The translations under genes and the position numbers were made by a program. Shown here piece after piece: positions 1 to 6,847 of a stretch of DNA of 11,487 bases. The stretch comes from Bacillota bacterium (GTDB lineage: Bacteria > Bacillota > Clostridia > Acetivibrionales > DSM-1351): positions 1 through 11,487 of the forward strand of contig JAEZOA010000165.1 of NCBI GenBank assembly GCA_023441625.1. The letters run 5' to 3'. How positions within the stretch are numbered: the stretch's first letter is position 1; each line of letters starts with the position of its first letter. The notes under the pieces were generated by a model. It searched no databases. It was not told the DNA's origin and saw nothing but the letters and a program-made list of their open reading frames with translations.

Positions 1-42
1 TCCCTAACACGGTATAATTATACAACTATTTTCATCAAAATA

Positions 43-98
43 AAATGCACAAGCCTCTTTAAATGGAGTTTTCTTGTGCATTTACTTTTATATTTTTC
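43..98 (+). terminator. Terminator-like hairpin of an upstream gene
   Basis: Perfect 11-bp arms, AAATGCACAAG at 43-53 and CTTGTGCATTT at 73-83, enclose a 19-nt loop and are followed by a T-rich tract to about 98. The T run is interrupted, so it is a weaker intrinsic terminator than textbook examples. It probably ends the transcript of a gene lying mostly or wholly left of the window. I could not identify coding sequence in bases 1-42. Confidence 0.5.
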
Positions 99-218
99 TG
101 CTAGAATTTACTTTTTCATTTAACCAAAATGTCTTGTGTCGTCTTGCGTTTATAAGTACTTAACTAACATAGCAAAGTATATAGGGACTTTGTATAGCTG
201 TTACTATAAAAGAAAATA

Positions 219-227
219 TGATACAAT
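219..227 (+). promoter_or_regulatory. Candidate extended -10 promoter for recG
   Basis: TGATACAAT is an extended -10 element (TG, one base, then TACAAT) about 50 bp before the recG start. No good -35 hexamer lies at the right distance. A small hairpin (CAAAGT at 173-178 with ACTTTG at 187-192) lies just upstream and has no assigned role. Apart from this and the terminator, bases 1-277 show nothing further. Confidence 0.35.
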
Positions 228-277
228 AATTTCTATGTTAAAAATATAGGTTTAATACAAGTCGTGGAGGTTTTGCC

Positions 278-2350
278 TTGAGAGAGATAGCGTTAGGCGA
301 TTTACAAAAACAATCTATAAGGTATGTCAAGGGAGTAGGAGAAACAAGATTATCTCTGTTTAAAAGGCTTGAAATATATACTATTCTTGAGTTGTTCACA
401 CATTATCCAAAAGATTATGAGGACAGAAGCATAATTAAAAATATAGCAGATTTAGAAGATGGTGAAGTGTGTTCCTTTGAGGGTACCATAGTTTCAAATG
501 TAAATGAAGCAAGACCCAGGAGAGGAATGACACTATCAAAGGTTTCTATTCAAGACAGTACTGGCAAGATAACTGGTATATGGTTTAATCAGCATTATAT
601 AAAGAACTCATTTTCAATAGGAGCTAATTATATATTTTATGGAAAAGTGGAAAGAAAGCTTAGTAAAATACAAATAATCAATCCTGTATTTGAAAAAGTT
701 GACAATAATCAATTAAAGAAGAGCCTAAGAATTGTTCCAATTTATTCTACAACAAAAAATTTAGGGCAGAATATATTAAGAGCAATAATGCAAGAAGCTT
801 TGAGAAGCTTAGAAAACGTTCAAGTTGAGGATTTGCTTCCTTCTTTTATAAAAGAAAGGTATAGTTTGGCCGATATAATGTTTAGTTTCAAACAAATACA
901 TTTTCCTGAATCTGTATTGAATAAAGAAAAAGCTAGATATAGATTAGTATTTGAAGAATTATTTATGCTGCAATTAGGTCTTTTATTATATAAGAGCCTT
1001 GCTACAGATTCAAAGCAAGGTATAAAATATACTAAAATAAAAGAGCAGGACCAGTTTATTGAGTCTCTTCCGTTCCGCCTAACAAAAGCTCAGATGAAAG
1101 TATATAAAGAAGTTGAGAAGGATATGGAAAGTGAAAATGTAATGAATAGATTGGTTCAGGGAGATGTGGGCTCGGGTAAAACTATTATTGCTGTATTGGC
1201 TTTATTTAAGGCAGTAAAGTGTGGCTACCAGGGTGCATTAATGGTACCAACGGAGATTTTAGCTGAGCAGCACTATAAATCTGTTAAAGATCTATTTGAA
1301 AAATATAGCATTACAGTTGAGTTGCTATCAAGTAGTCAACCCAAAAAGAAAAAGATGGCTATTTTTGATGGGCTGAGAAATGGTAGTATAGATGTTATTA
1401 TCGGGACACATGCTCTAATTGAGAATACAGTTGAATTCTTAAAGCTAGGACTAGTAGTGACTGATGAGCAGCATAGATTTGGTGTTAGACAGAGATCCAT
1501 TCTTGCTCAAAAAGGTCAAAACCCAGATGTAATGGTAATGACAGCAACACCAATACCTAGAACACTTGCTCTTATATTATATGGTGACTTAGATATATCG
1601 ATAATTGATGAGCTTCCCCCAGGCAGAAAACCAATAAAAACATATTCGGTAAACGAAGCCATGAGGGATCGAATAAATAATTTTATTAGGAAAATGGTAA
1701 ATGAGGGACGGCAAGTATATATAGTATGTCCCTTAGTTGAGGAATCAGAGGAAATTAATGCGGCTTCAGCTGTGGTTACTGCCGAAGATATTAGTAATAA
1801 TGTATTTAAAGATTTAAAGGTTGGAATAATTCATGGTAAAATGAAATCATCTGAAAAAGAGTCTATAATGAAATCCTTTGTTTCAGGTGAAATAAGTATT
1901 CTTGTTTCAACTACAATTATTGAGGTGGGTGTAAATGTCCCAAATGCAACTATTATGGTAATTGAGAATGCTGAAAGATTTGGATTGGCTCAGCTGCATC
2001 AGTTGAGGGGGAGAGTAGGGAGAGGCGACACTCAGTCCTATTGTTTGCTATTTAATCAATCAAATTCTAAGGTATCAAGGGAGAGAATGAAGATAATGTC
2101 ACAATCAAACGATGGTTTTGTCATATCTGAAAAAGACTTAGAATTAAGAGGTCCAGGAGATTTTTTTGGAACAAAGCAACATGGCATACCTGAACTTAAA
2201 ATTGCCAATCTGTATAAGGATATAGAAATTTTAAAGCTAGCACAAAATTGTGCAAAGGAAATGATTATCGACGACCCAGGTCTAAAGAAGAATATTAAAT
2301 TGAAGAAACATTTAGCAGAGTATTTTGGTGAAAAGGTCACGTTATCATAG
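278..2350 (+). CDS. recG: ATP-dependent DNA helicase RecG
   Basis: RecG is a cytosolic superfamily 2 translocase that remodels stalled replication forks and branch-migrates Holliday junctions. The 690 residues match the family's usual length of about 680-700. The N-terminal third is the wedge/OB-fold region. The helicase core follows: Walker A GDVGSGKT at residues 295-302 (K301), DEQH box at 396-399, TATPIPR at 422-428, and motif VI QLRGRVGRG at about 575-583. The start is TTG, chosen because GGAGG at 266-270 sits 7 nt before it and the reading begins MREIALGDL, as expected for a RecG amino end. The stop lies just before the Shine-Dalgarno of rsmD, so the two genes are probably co-transcribed. 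All helicase motifs look intact. Identity is near certain. Confidence 0.97.
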   Translation: MREIALGDLQKQSIRYVKGVGETRLSLFKRLEIYTILELFTHYPKDYEDRSIIKNIADLEDGEVCSFEGTIVSNVNEARPRRGMTLSKVSIQDSTGKITGIWFNQHYIKNSFSIGANYIFYGKVERKLSKIQIINPVFEKVDNNQLKKSLRIVPIYSTTKNLGQNILRAIMQEALRSLENVQVEDLLPSFIKERYSLADIMFSFKQIHFPESVLNKEKARYRLVFEELFMLQLGLLLYKSLATDSKQGIKYTKIKEQDQFIESLPFRLTKAQMKVYKEVEKDMESENVMNRLVQGDVGSGKTIIAVLALFKAVKCGYQGALMVPTEILAEQHYKSVKDLFEKYSITVELLSSSQPKKKKMAIFDGLRNGSIDVIIGTHALIENTVEFLKLGLVVTDEQHRFGVRQRSILAQKGQNPDVMVMTATPIPRTLALILYGDLDISIIDELPPGRKPIKTYSVNEAMRDRINNFIRKMVNEGRQVYIVCPLVEESEEINAASAVVTAEDISNNVFKDLKVGIIHGKMKSSEKESIMKSFVSGEISILVSTTIIEVGVNVPNATIMVIENAERFGLAQLHQLRGRVGRGDTQSYCLLFNQSNSKVSRERMKIMSQSNDGFVISEKDLELRGPGDFFGTKQHGIPELKIANLYKDIEILKLAQNCAKEMIIDDPGLKKNIKLKKHLAEYFGEKVTLS

Positions 2351-2375
2351 AGGCGTAAAGTCAGGAGGGATTATT

Positions 2376-2933
2376 ATTCTACGTGTTATTTCTGGTAGCT
2401 CAAAGGGTATAAAATTATACACTCTAGAAGGAATGGGAACTAGACCCACTACGGATAGGGTAAAAGAGAATTTGTTTAATATTATAGCTCCATATATAGC
2501 CGATTCTAATGTATTGGATTTGTTTGCAGGTACAGGTAGTTTAGGAATTGAAGCATTAAGTAGAGGGGCAAAGAGTGCAACGTTCTCGGACCAGAGTGAG
2601 AAAAGTATTGAAATAATCAAAAAAAACCTTGTGCATACTAAATTATTAGATAAATCCGAAGTTTTTTTAGGCGAAGCACAATTAATATTAAAAAAACTCT
2701 CCCATCAAGGTAAAAAATTTGATATAATTTTTTTAGACCCACCCTATAAATGTGAAATTGTGCCTAAAATATTGCATGAACTTGAAGTAAACGGTGTTTT
2801 AGACGAAAGAGTTTTAATTGTAGCAGAAACAGATATAGAGGATGAACTACCGAATGAAATTGGAACGCTCATAGTTTCGAAAATACAGATTTACGGGAAA
2901 ACAAAGCTCACTTTTTTTAAAAGAGCTCTTTGA
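2376..2933 (+). CDS. rsmD: 16S rRNA (guanine(966)-N2)-methyltransferase RsmD, apparent AUU start
   Basis: RsmD methylates G966 of 16S rRNA on the small subunit using S-adenosylmethionine. The SAM-binding motif I reads NVLDLFAGTGSLGIEA, and the catalytic DPPY tetrad appears in IIFLDPPYK. The family normally begins M-R-V-I-S-G; here the matching residues are L-R-V-I-S-G, with CTA at 2379 in the position of Met. A perfect AGGAGGG lies at 2363-2369, with in-frame ATT codons at 2370, 2373 and 2376 and no ATG, GTG or TTG nearby. I place the start at ATT 2376 (6-nt spacing, 185 residues, normal for the family). The nearest canonical in-frame starts, TTG 2325 and GTG 2328, lie inside recG, lack a good ribosome site and would add a foreign 17-residue basic leader. 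Function is secure; the start is not. Confidence 0.9.
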   Translation: MLRVISGSSKGIKLYTLEGMGTRPTTDRVKENLFNIIAPYIADSNVLDLFAGTGSLGIEALSRGAKSATFSDQSEKSIEIIKKNLVHTKLLDKSEVFLGEAQLILKKLSHQGKKFDIIFLDPPYKCEIVPKILHELEVNGVLDERVLIVAETDIEDELPNEIGTLIVSKIQIYGKTKLTFFKRAL

Positions 2934-3034
2934 TATTAGAAATCGTTGTCGGAAGCGTGTCGCTGCTCGTGTAATTAGTGGCGAATGACTCGTGGATGGT
3001 TAGTTGATAAAAAATTAATTGAGGAATGAATTAA

Positions 3035-3532
3035 ATGAGAACATTTATATATCCAGGAAGTTTTGATCCAGTTACAAATGGACATTTAGATATTATTGAG
3101 CGAGCATCAAAAATATGTGATAAACTTATAGTTGCAGTATTAGTTAGCCATAATAAAACACCCTTATTCTCAATGGAAGAGCGTGTAGATTTACTTAGAA
3201 GGTTAGTTAAGGATTGTCCAAATATTCAAGTTGAATCTTTTTCAGGCTTGCTAGTTGATTTTGTTAAAAAAAAGCAGGCTGATGTTATAATTAAAGGACT
3301 TAGAGCAGTAACTGATTTTGAGTATGAGCTTCAGATGGCATTACTAAATAAGAATCAATGTCCAGATATTGAAACACTTTTTATGATGTCTAATGTTAAT
3401 TATTCTTATTTAAGCTCTAGTATGGTAAAAGAGTTGGCTAGATATGGAGGGAACATTAAAGGTCTCGTACCGGAGTGTATAGAAGAGGTAATAAAAAGTA
3501 AATTTAAAGTAAAAGAACCCAGGGAGGATTAA
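3035..3532 (+). CDS. coaD: Pantetheine-phosphate adenylyltransferase (PPAT)
   Basis: CoaD transfers AMP from ATP to 4'-phosphopantetheine, giving dephospho-CoA, the penultimate step of coenzyme A synthesis in the cytosol. The 165 residues fit the family (about 160). The nucleotidyltransferase signature is at the amino end: YPGSFDPVTNGH, whose TNGH is the T/HxGH catalytic motif. The family blocks KGLRAVTDFEYELQMA (substrate pocket) and YSYLSSSMVKELARYGG (ISSS-like nucleotide-binding segment) follow. The ATG start is preceded by GAGGA at about 3021-3025. A 101-bp spacer separates it from rsmD and may hold its own promoter (TTGTCG at 2946-2951, 18 bp, TGTAAT at 2970-2975; weak). Only 4 bp lie between its stop and the next gene, implying co-transcription. 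The gene looks intact. Confidence 0.97.
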   Translation: MRTFIYPGSFDPVTNGHLDIIERASKICDKLIVAVLVSHNKTPLFSMEERVDLLRRLVKDCPNIQVESFSGLLVDFVKKKQADVIIKGLRAVTDFEYELQMALLNKNQCPDIETLFMMSNVNYSYLSSSMVKELARYGGNIKGLVPECIEEVIKSKFKVKEPRED

Positions 3533-3536
3533 TAAT

Positions 3537-3974
3537 ATGGAAATATTAACGGTACTGGAAACTCTAGAGGATTTAGTCGAAAGAAGTTCTGGCGTGCCTT
3601 TTTCAAGCAAATGCTTAATTGACAGAGAAGAGGTCCTAGAAGTAATTAAGGAGATGAGACTTAAGCTTCCAGATGATATTAAACAAGCAAAATGGGTTAA
3701 AGAGGAACGTCAAAAAATATTGCTCGAAGCTCAGAAGGAAGCAAATAATATTTTAAAGGATGCCGAAAATAAGATAGCATCATTAGTTGATGAACATGAG
3801 ATTACTAAAAAAGCTTATGAGCAGGCTAATGAGATAGTTGGTAGTGCTCAGAAGAATGCACGTGAGATACGATTAGGAGCTCGTGAGTATGCAGATAGTG
3901 TACTTAATAAGGTTGAAGAAATTTTGACAGATGCAACCGATGTTATTAGAACTAATAGATCTGAGCTAAAGTAG
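3537..3974 (+). CDS. Conserved coiled-coil protein, annotated as 'ATPase' in clostridia
   Basis: This 145-residue soluble protein has no membrane segment, signal peptide or Walker motif, so the common clostridial label 'ATPase' is not supported by any ATP-binding site. That label likely comes from resemblance of its long helix to V/F-type ATPase stalk subunits. The first ~50 residues (MEILTVLETLEDLVE..., then SKCLIDREEVLEVIKEMR) form a conserved head. From about residue 50 to the end it is rich in Glu, Lys, Ala and Gln with repeats such as EAQKEANNILKDAENK, typical of a coiled coil. A strong GGGAGG at about 3522-3527 precedes the ATG. It follows coaD by 4 bp and faces ylbJ. I recall this gene as a usual companion of coaD in Clostridium. 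Its function is unknown; a structural or DivIVA-like scaffold role is only a guess. Confidence 0.8.
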   Translation: MEILTVLETLEDLVERSSGVPFSSKCLIDREEVLEVIKEMRLKLPDDIKQAKWVKEERQKILLEAQKEANNILKDAENKIASLVDEHEITKKAYEQANEIVGSAQKNAREIRLGAREYADSVLNKVEEILTDATDVIRTNRSELK

Positions 3975-4012
3975 TTTAAGCTTTAGTGAAATCAAGTGAA
4001 ATTATTAGTACA

Positions 4013-5314
4013 TTAAGGCTTTCGCCGTTGACATTTCTCTGTAGCAAGCGTAGTTTTTTTGGGATTAATACTTACAAAACATATATAGCAGATTGAAATA
4101 CATATTATTACTATAGATACTATTACAATATTTTGCAGAGAAAGCCTTAAAATATTACTCCAATCATTTATATACTTAGTAGAACTGTTTAAAAAAACAG
4201 TAGATTCTAACATAAGTGATTTGTTGAATATTGAATACCCAAGGAAGGTATAGACCGCAGAAATTATTCCATGCATTGCTTTTCCTATAATATAAGGTTT
4301 TACTCTTATGTCTGAATTACTTACAATACTCATTACTTGAGTATGTACCGATAAACCAGCCCATCCTATGATTAAACTTACACAACAGAGCTTAATTTTT
4401 AGATCTCCTGCTGCTAGATTTATTAGATTAGCTCCTGAAGTAATTTCAAATATTCCACAAAGCAAGCCTTCTACAGTTTTTCCTTCAAATCCTAATTTAC
4501 ATAGAAATCCTACTAAATCACCTGCCCATGCGATTATTCCACTTGAAAGCATTATATTTATTAAAACAGAAAAAAATATTATAAATCCTCCTATAGTTAG
4601 TATTGTAAATATTGAGTTTTTGATACAATCTCCAAATAGAGTCCAAGGATTCATATCTGTATTTCTCATTTTTTTAAGTTCGATTTTTACTTTTGGTATC
4701 ATTTTTATTGTTGATCCTATTTTTTTACTTTCATGCCTTTTATAATATTTAAAAACTAATCCTACAGTTATGCATGCGGCAATATGACTTAAATATAGTA
4801 GATAACCTGCTTTTGGGAGCTTTAACATTCCTACAGCAACGGCACCCATAATAAATAGAGGACCAGAGTTGTTTGTGAAGGTTAACAGTCTTTCTGCCTC
4901 AACTCTTGTTATTAACTCTTGTTTTCTTAAGTCAGATGTTATTACTGCACCGACAGGATAACCGCTTACAATGCCCATTGCAAGTGCAAATGATGCACAG
5001 CCGGGGACATTAAAAAGTGGGCGCATTATTGGTTCTAATAATATACCGAATATACTAATGAATCCTGATTTGCTCAGTAATTGAGAAGCAACAAAAAAAG
5101 GAAATAATGATGGGAACACTACATTAAGCCAGAGTTCAATGCCTTTTAAGGCCGATGCTACAGCTACCCTGGGGAATACTATTAGAGCTATTATAAATAA
5201 TATTCCAAATAAAGGTATTATGCTTTTTTTTATGTAAGTGATAATATTTTTTTTGTTACTAATATATAGACTTGATACTACTATTATAAAGGAAGATAAC
5301 AAAAAAATATTCAA
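4013..5314 (-). CDS. ylbJ: Sporulation integral membrane protein YlbJ
   Basis: YlbJ is a polytopic membrane protein of endospore formers. In B. subtilis its gene is under mother-cell sigma-E control and its loss reduces spore resistance; the transported substrate, if any, is unclear. The 433 residues (B. subtilis about 408) carry several hydrophobic helices, among them a stretch near IPLFGILFIIALIVFP, and the family blocks LWLNVVFPSLFPFFVAS, GIVSGYPVGA and LLTFTNNSGPLFIMGAV. Internal repetition around these blocks fits the nucleoside-recognition/Gate fold. The start is TTG: GGAGG (plus-strand 5320-5324) precedes it with about 5 nt. The gene converges on the coaD operon, with 38 bp between stops and only a weak 6-bp hairpin (3966-3986). 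B. subtilis likewise has ylbJ beside coaD and rsmD, but there in the same direction. I saw no clear sigma-E promoter upstream. Confidence 0.93.
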   Translation of the reverse strand: MNIFLLSSFIIVVSSLYISNKKNIITYIKKSIIPLFGILFIIALIVFPRVAVASALKGIELWLNVVFPSLFPFFVASQLLSKSGFISIFGILLEPIMRPLFNVPGCASFALAMGIVSGYPVGAVITSDLRKQELITRVEAERLLTFTNNSGPLFIMGAVAVGMLKLPKAGYLLYLSHIAACITVGLVFKYYKRHESKKIGSTIKMIPKVKIELKKMRNTDMNPWTLFGDCIKNSIFTILTIGGFIIFFSVLINIMLSSGIIAWAGDLVGFLCKLGFEGKTVEGLLCGIFEITSGANLINLAAGDLKIKLCCVSLIIGWAGLSVHTQVMSIVSNSDIRVKPYIIGKAMHGIISAVYTFLGYSIFNKSLMLESTVFLNSSTKYINDWSNILRLSLQNIVIVSIVIICISICYICFVSINPKKTTLATEKCQRRKP

Positions 5315-5573
5315 TTCTACCTCCGTTAGCTTATGTTAAGTAACTCAAGCAAGATTTATACAAAATACCCATTTTTAATATATACGTTTGTGATATGTAT
5401 TATAACTATACAGAATTAATATGCTTTAAAAGATTTAAAAAACAGAAGATATAAATACATAAAAAAAGAGTATAAACTAAAGTAAACATAAATATATATA
5501 ATTAAGAAAGTTTTTAAGGTAATTAAGGTAATTAGGTAATTAGGTAATTAACATAAAATTAACAAGGACTTAA
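5315..5573. other. AT-rich intergenic spacer between ylbJ and the terC leader
   Basis: This stretch has no credible open reading frame. It holds the ylbJ ribosome binding site near 5320-5324, long A/T runs and, at its right end, the short tandem repeat described separately. No clear sigma-E or sigma-A promoter for ylbJ could be read; the minus strand has GCATATT (plus 5417-5423) but its -10 partner is poor. Confidence 0.5.
5516..5549. repeat. Short tandem repeat, four units of (A)AGGTAATT
   Basis: Two 9-bp units AAGGTAATT (5516-5524, 5525-5533) are followed directly by two 8-bp units AGGTAATT (5534-5541, 5542-5549). It ends about 25 bp before the TTGACA promoter candidate of terC. It may be a slippage-prone microsatellite or a cluster of protein-binding half sites; nothing in the sequence decides this. 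Confidence 0.8.
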
Positions 5574-5603
5574 TTGACACGTTTATAAAGTTCATATTAA
5601 AAT
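5574..5603 (+). promoter_or_regulatory. Candidate sigma-A promoter of the terC leader (distal)
   Basis: A perfect -35 box TTGACA at 5574-5579 is followed after 18 bp by TAAAAT at 5598-5603 (5 of 6 to TATAAT). Transcription would begin near 5610, roughly 70 nt before the riboswitch. Confidence 0.55.
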
Positions 5604-5626
5604 AGTGGTACTAAAAAGATTATTCT

Positions 5627-5657
5627 TTGATAAATTACTTTAATATAAAGATATAAT
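5627..5657 (+). promoter_or_regulatory. Candidate sigma-A promoter of the terC leader (proximal)
   Basis: A perfect -10 box TATAAT lies at 5652-5657, with TTGATA at 5627-5632 as -35. The 19-bp spacing is longer than ideal. A start near 5664 would place the riboswitch almost at the 5' end of the RNA, as is usual for this class. It could replace or supplement the distal promoter. Confidence 0.45.
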
Positions 5658-5680
5658 GAACACTAAAAAGAATTCTTAAT

Positions 5681-5775
5681 ATAGAGGGAGTAACGATCTG
5701 TAGTAATTATAGAGGAATAACCGTCAATACGGCTTGAGTGCCCGGTTATATCCACAATTCGTGAGACTCTGAGAC
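5681..5775 (+). promoter_or_regulatory. yybP-ykoY (manganese) riboswitch
   Basis: The conserved landmarks are present in order: GGGAGTA at 5686-5692, the loop segment CCGTCAATACGG at 5721-5732, and CCCGGTTAT at 5741-5749. Pairings that can be drawn are CTGTA/TATAG (5698-5702 with 5708-5712), ATAACC/GGTTAT (5717-5722 with 5744-5749), CAC/GTG (5753-5755 with 5761-5763), and a closing AGAG/CTCT (5683-5686 with 5767-5770). The closing strand lies inside the left arm of the following terminator, so the two folds exclude each other. This family binds Mn2+ and usually controls terC-like or P-type ATPase Mn2+ exporters. The arrangement predicts that metal binding allows readthrough into terC. Confidence 0.9.
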
Positions 5776-5811
5776 TGAAACAGTATATGTTTCAGTCTCA
5801 GAGTCTTTTTT
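5764..5811 (+). terminator. Riboswitch-controlled intrinsic terminator
   Basis: A perfect 18-bp stem (5764-5781 with 5789-5806) with loop AGTATAT is followed by six T at 5806-5811. It lies directly after the riboswitch core and shares sequence with its closing helix, the layout of a transcription-attenuating switch. Confidence 0.93.
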
Positions 5812-5844
5812 ATAAGCAATGTTGGCTTGCCAACTTGCGTTGTT
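5812..5844 (-). repeat. Palindromic dispersed repeat, copy 1
   Basis: This 33-bp copy is the exact reverse complement of 6742-6774. It begins on the base after the terminator T-run and ends about 37 bp before the terC ribosome binding site, so it lies in the terC 5' leader. Its core GTTGGCTTGCCAAC is self-complementary, with flanking GCAA/TTGC arms. Confidence 0.95.
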
Positions 5845-5894
5845 ATAGATAGCAATAAAGGTAGTTAACACAAATATAATGGAGGAGCTAATTT

Positions 5895-6737
5895 ATGTCA
5901 ACAAAGAAAGCGTTAAAATGGGTAGCATTTTGGATAGGTCTAGCCTTAGTCTTTAATGTGGGAGTTCTTTTCTTTATTGGAGAGGAGAAGGCGCTGGAGT
6001 TCTTGGGAGGATATGTTATTGAGAAGAGCTTAAGTGTAGATAACCTGTTTTTATTCGTTATGGTATTTTCAAGTTTTGGAATTCAGAAAGAATTTCAAAG
6101 AAGAGTTTTAAATTATGGAATATTTGGAGCACTTATTTTAAGGTTTATATTTGTTTTATTAGGGGTAACTATTGTAAATAAATTTCACTGGATTCTTTAT
6201 GTTTTTGGAGTAATTCTTATTATTAGTGGTATTAAAATGGTATTTAAGCAAGAGGAAAATAAAGATTTAAAAAATAGTAAAATAATAAAGGTTCTTAGCA
6301 GGTTAATACCTGTTACTGACCAACTTGAAGGTAATAAATTCTTTGTGAGAAAGAATAAAATATTATATGCAACCCCATTGTTTGCAGTTCTGATATTGAT
6401 AGAATTCACTGATATAATATTTGCTGTAGACTCAATTCCTGCAATTTTTTCCATTACAACAGATCCATTTATAGTTTATACTTCAAATTTATTTGCAATT
6501 ATGGGACTAAGAAGCATGTATTTTCTTCTTGGTAATTTGAATGAAAACTTCAAGTATGTAAAATACGGTGTTGCAATGATATTAACCTATACAGGTATAA
6601 AGCTATTTATAACAGTCTTCGATTTAAAGATTCCTATTGGAATATCATTAGCAGTAATTTTTACTATTCTGATTGGAAGTGTTGTGGCATCTGTAGTGGC
6701 TAACAAAAATAAAAAAGCGTTAATAAGTGAAAAATAA
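5895..6737 (+). CDS. TerC-family integral membrane protein, probable Mn2+ exporter
   Basis: TerC/Alx proteins sit in the cytoplasmic membrane and are linked to manganese efflux and metal supply to exported proteins. The 280 residues carry about seven hydrophobic helices. Signature blocks are EKSLSVDNLFLFVMVF (near residues 42-57), whose acidic and Asn residues are family metal-site candidates, and LILIEFTDIIFAVDSIPAI with FAIMGLRSMYFLL in the second half, the mirrored helix pair with conserved Asp residues. GGAGGAG at 5881-5887 precedes the ATG by about 7 nt. The gene follows a yybP-ykoY riboswitch and terminator, which supports manganese as substrate and metal-induced expression. Identical inverted repeats bracket it (5812-5844, 6742-6774). 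Membership of the family is firm; the substrate is inferred. It is not part of a ter tellurite-resistance cluster here. Confidence 0.93.
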   Translation: MSTKKALKWVAFWIGLALVFNVGVLFFIGEEKALEFLGGYVIEKSLSVDNLFLFVMVFSSFGIQKEFQRRVLNYGIFGALILRFIFVLLGVTIVNKFHWILYVFGVILIISGIKMVFKQEENKDLKNSKIIKVLSRLIPVTDQLEGNKFFVRKNKILYATPLFAVLILIEFTDIIFAVDSIPAIFSITTDPFIVYTSNLFAIMGLRSMYFLLGNLNENFKYVKYGVAMILTYTGIKLFITVFDLKIPIGISLAVIFTILIGSVVASVVANKNKKALISEK

Positions 6738-6741
6738 AATA

Positions 6742-6780
6742 AACAACGCAAGTTGGCAAGCCAACATTGCTTATGTTAAT
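6742..6780 (+). repeat. Palindromic dispersed repeat, copy 2
   Basis: Begins 4 bp after the terC stop. Bases 6742-6774 are the exact reverse complement of copy 1, and 6745-6780 match copy 3 in 35 of 36 positions. It can fold as GTTGGC/GCCAAC (6752-6757 with 6760-6765), extended by GCAA/TTGC (6748-6751 with 6767-6770) around one bulged A. Confidence 0.95.
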
Positions 6781-6799
6781 AAAAAGGCCTCAATTTTTT

Positions 6800-6843
6800 A
6801 CGGAGCTGGGTACTAAAATGAAAAATTTAGTGCCCAGCTCCGT
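6800..6843. terminator. Long 18-bp hairpin between convergent terC and ilvE
   Basis: Arms 6800-6817 and 6826-6843 pair over 18 positions with one T/G wobble and loop ATGAAAAA. It lies between convergent genes. T-runs flank it on the left on the plus strand and an A/T tract on the minus strand, but neither gives a classic immediate U tail, so it may act with the next hairpin or as an RNA-stabilising 3' structure for either transcript. Confidence 0.6.
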
Positions 6844-6847
6844 TTAA

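Noticed and set aside
2325..2375. Canonical start codons TTG 2325 or GTG 2328 for rsmD
   Set aside because: They lie within recG without a good ribosome binding site, add a leader absent from the family, and leave the strong AGGAGGG at 2363-2369 unexplained; kept only as an alternative start.
2970..3000. Resemblance of ATTAGTGGCGAA plus CGTGGAT to a conserved 5' part of 16S rRNA
   Set aside because: Only two short matches with a gap between them, and flanking bases do not follow; too little to call an rRNA fragment.
4368..4745. Open frame of 125 codons on the plus strand opposite ylbJ
   Set aside because: It lies wholly inside the ylbJ coding region, lacks family features and a ribosome site, and is a shadow of the real gene.
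5329..5339. GCTTATGTTAA upstream of ylbJ, matching the tail of the dispersed repeat
   Set aside because: Only 11 AT-rich bases match and the palindromic core is absent, so it is likely chance.
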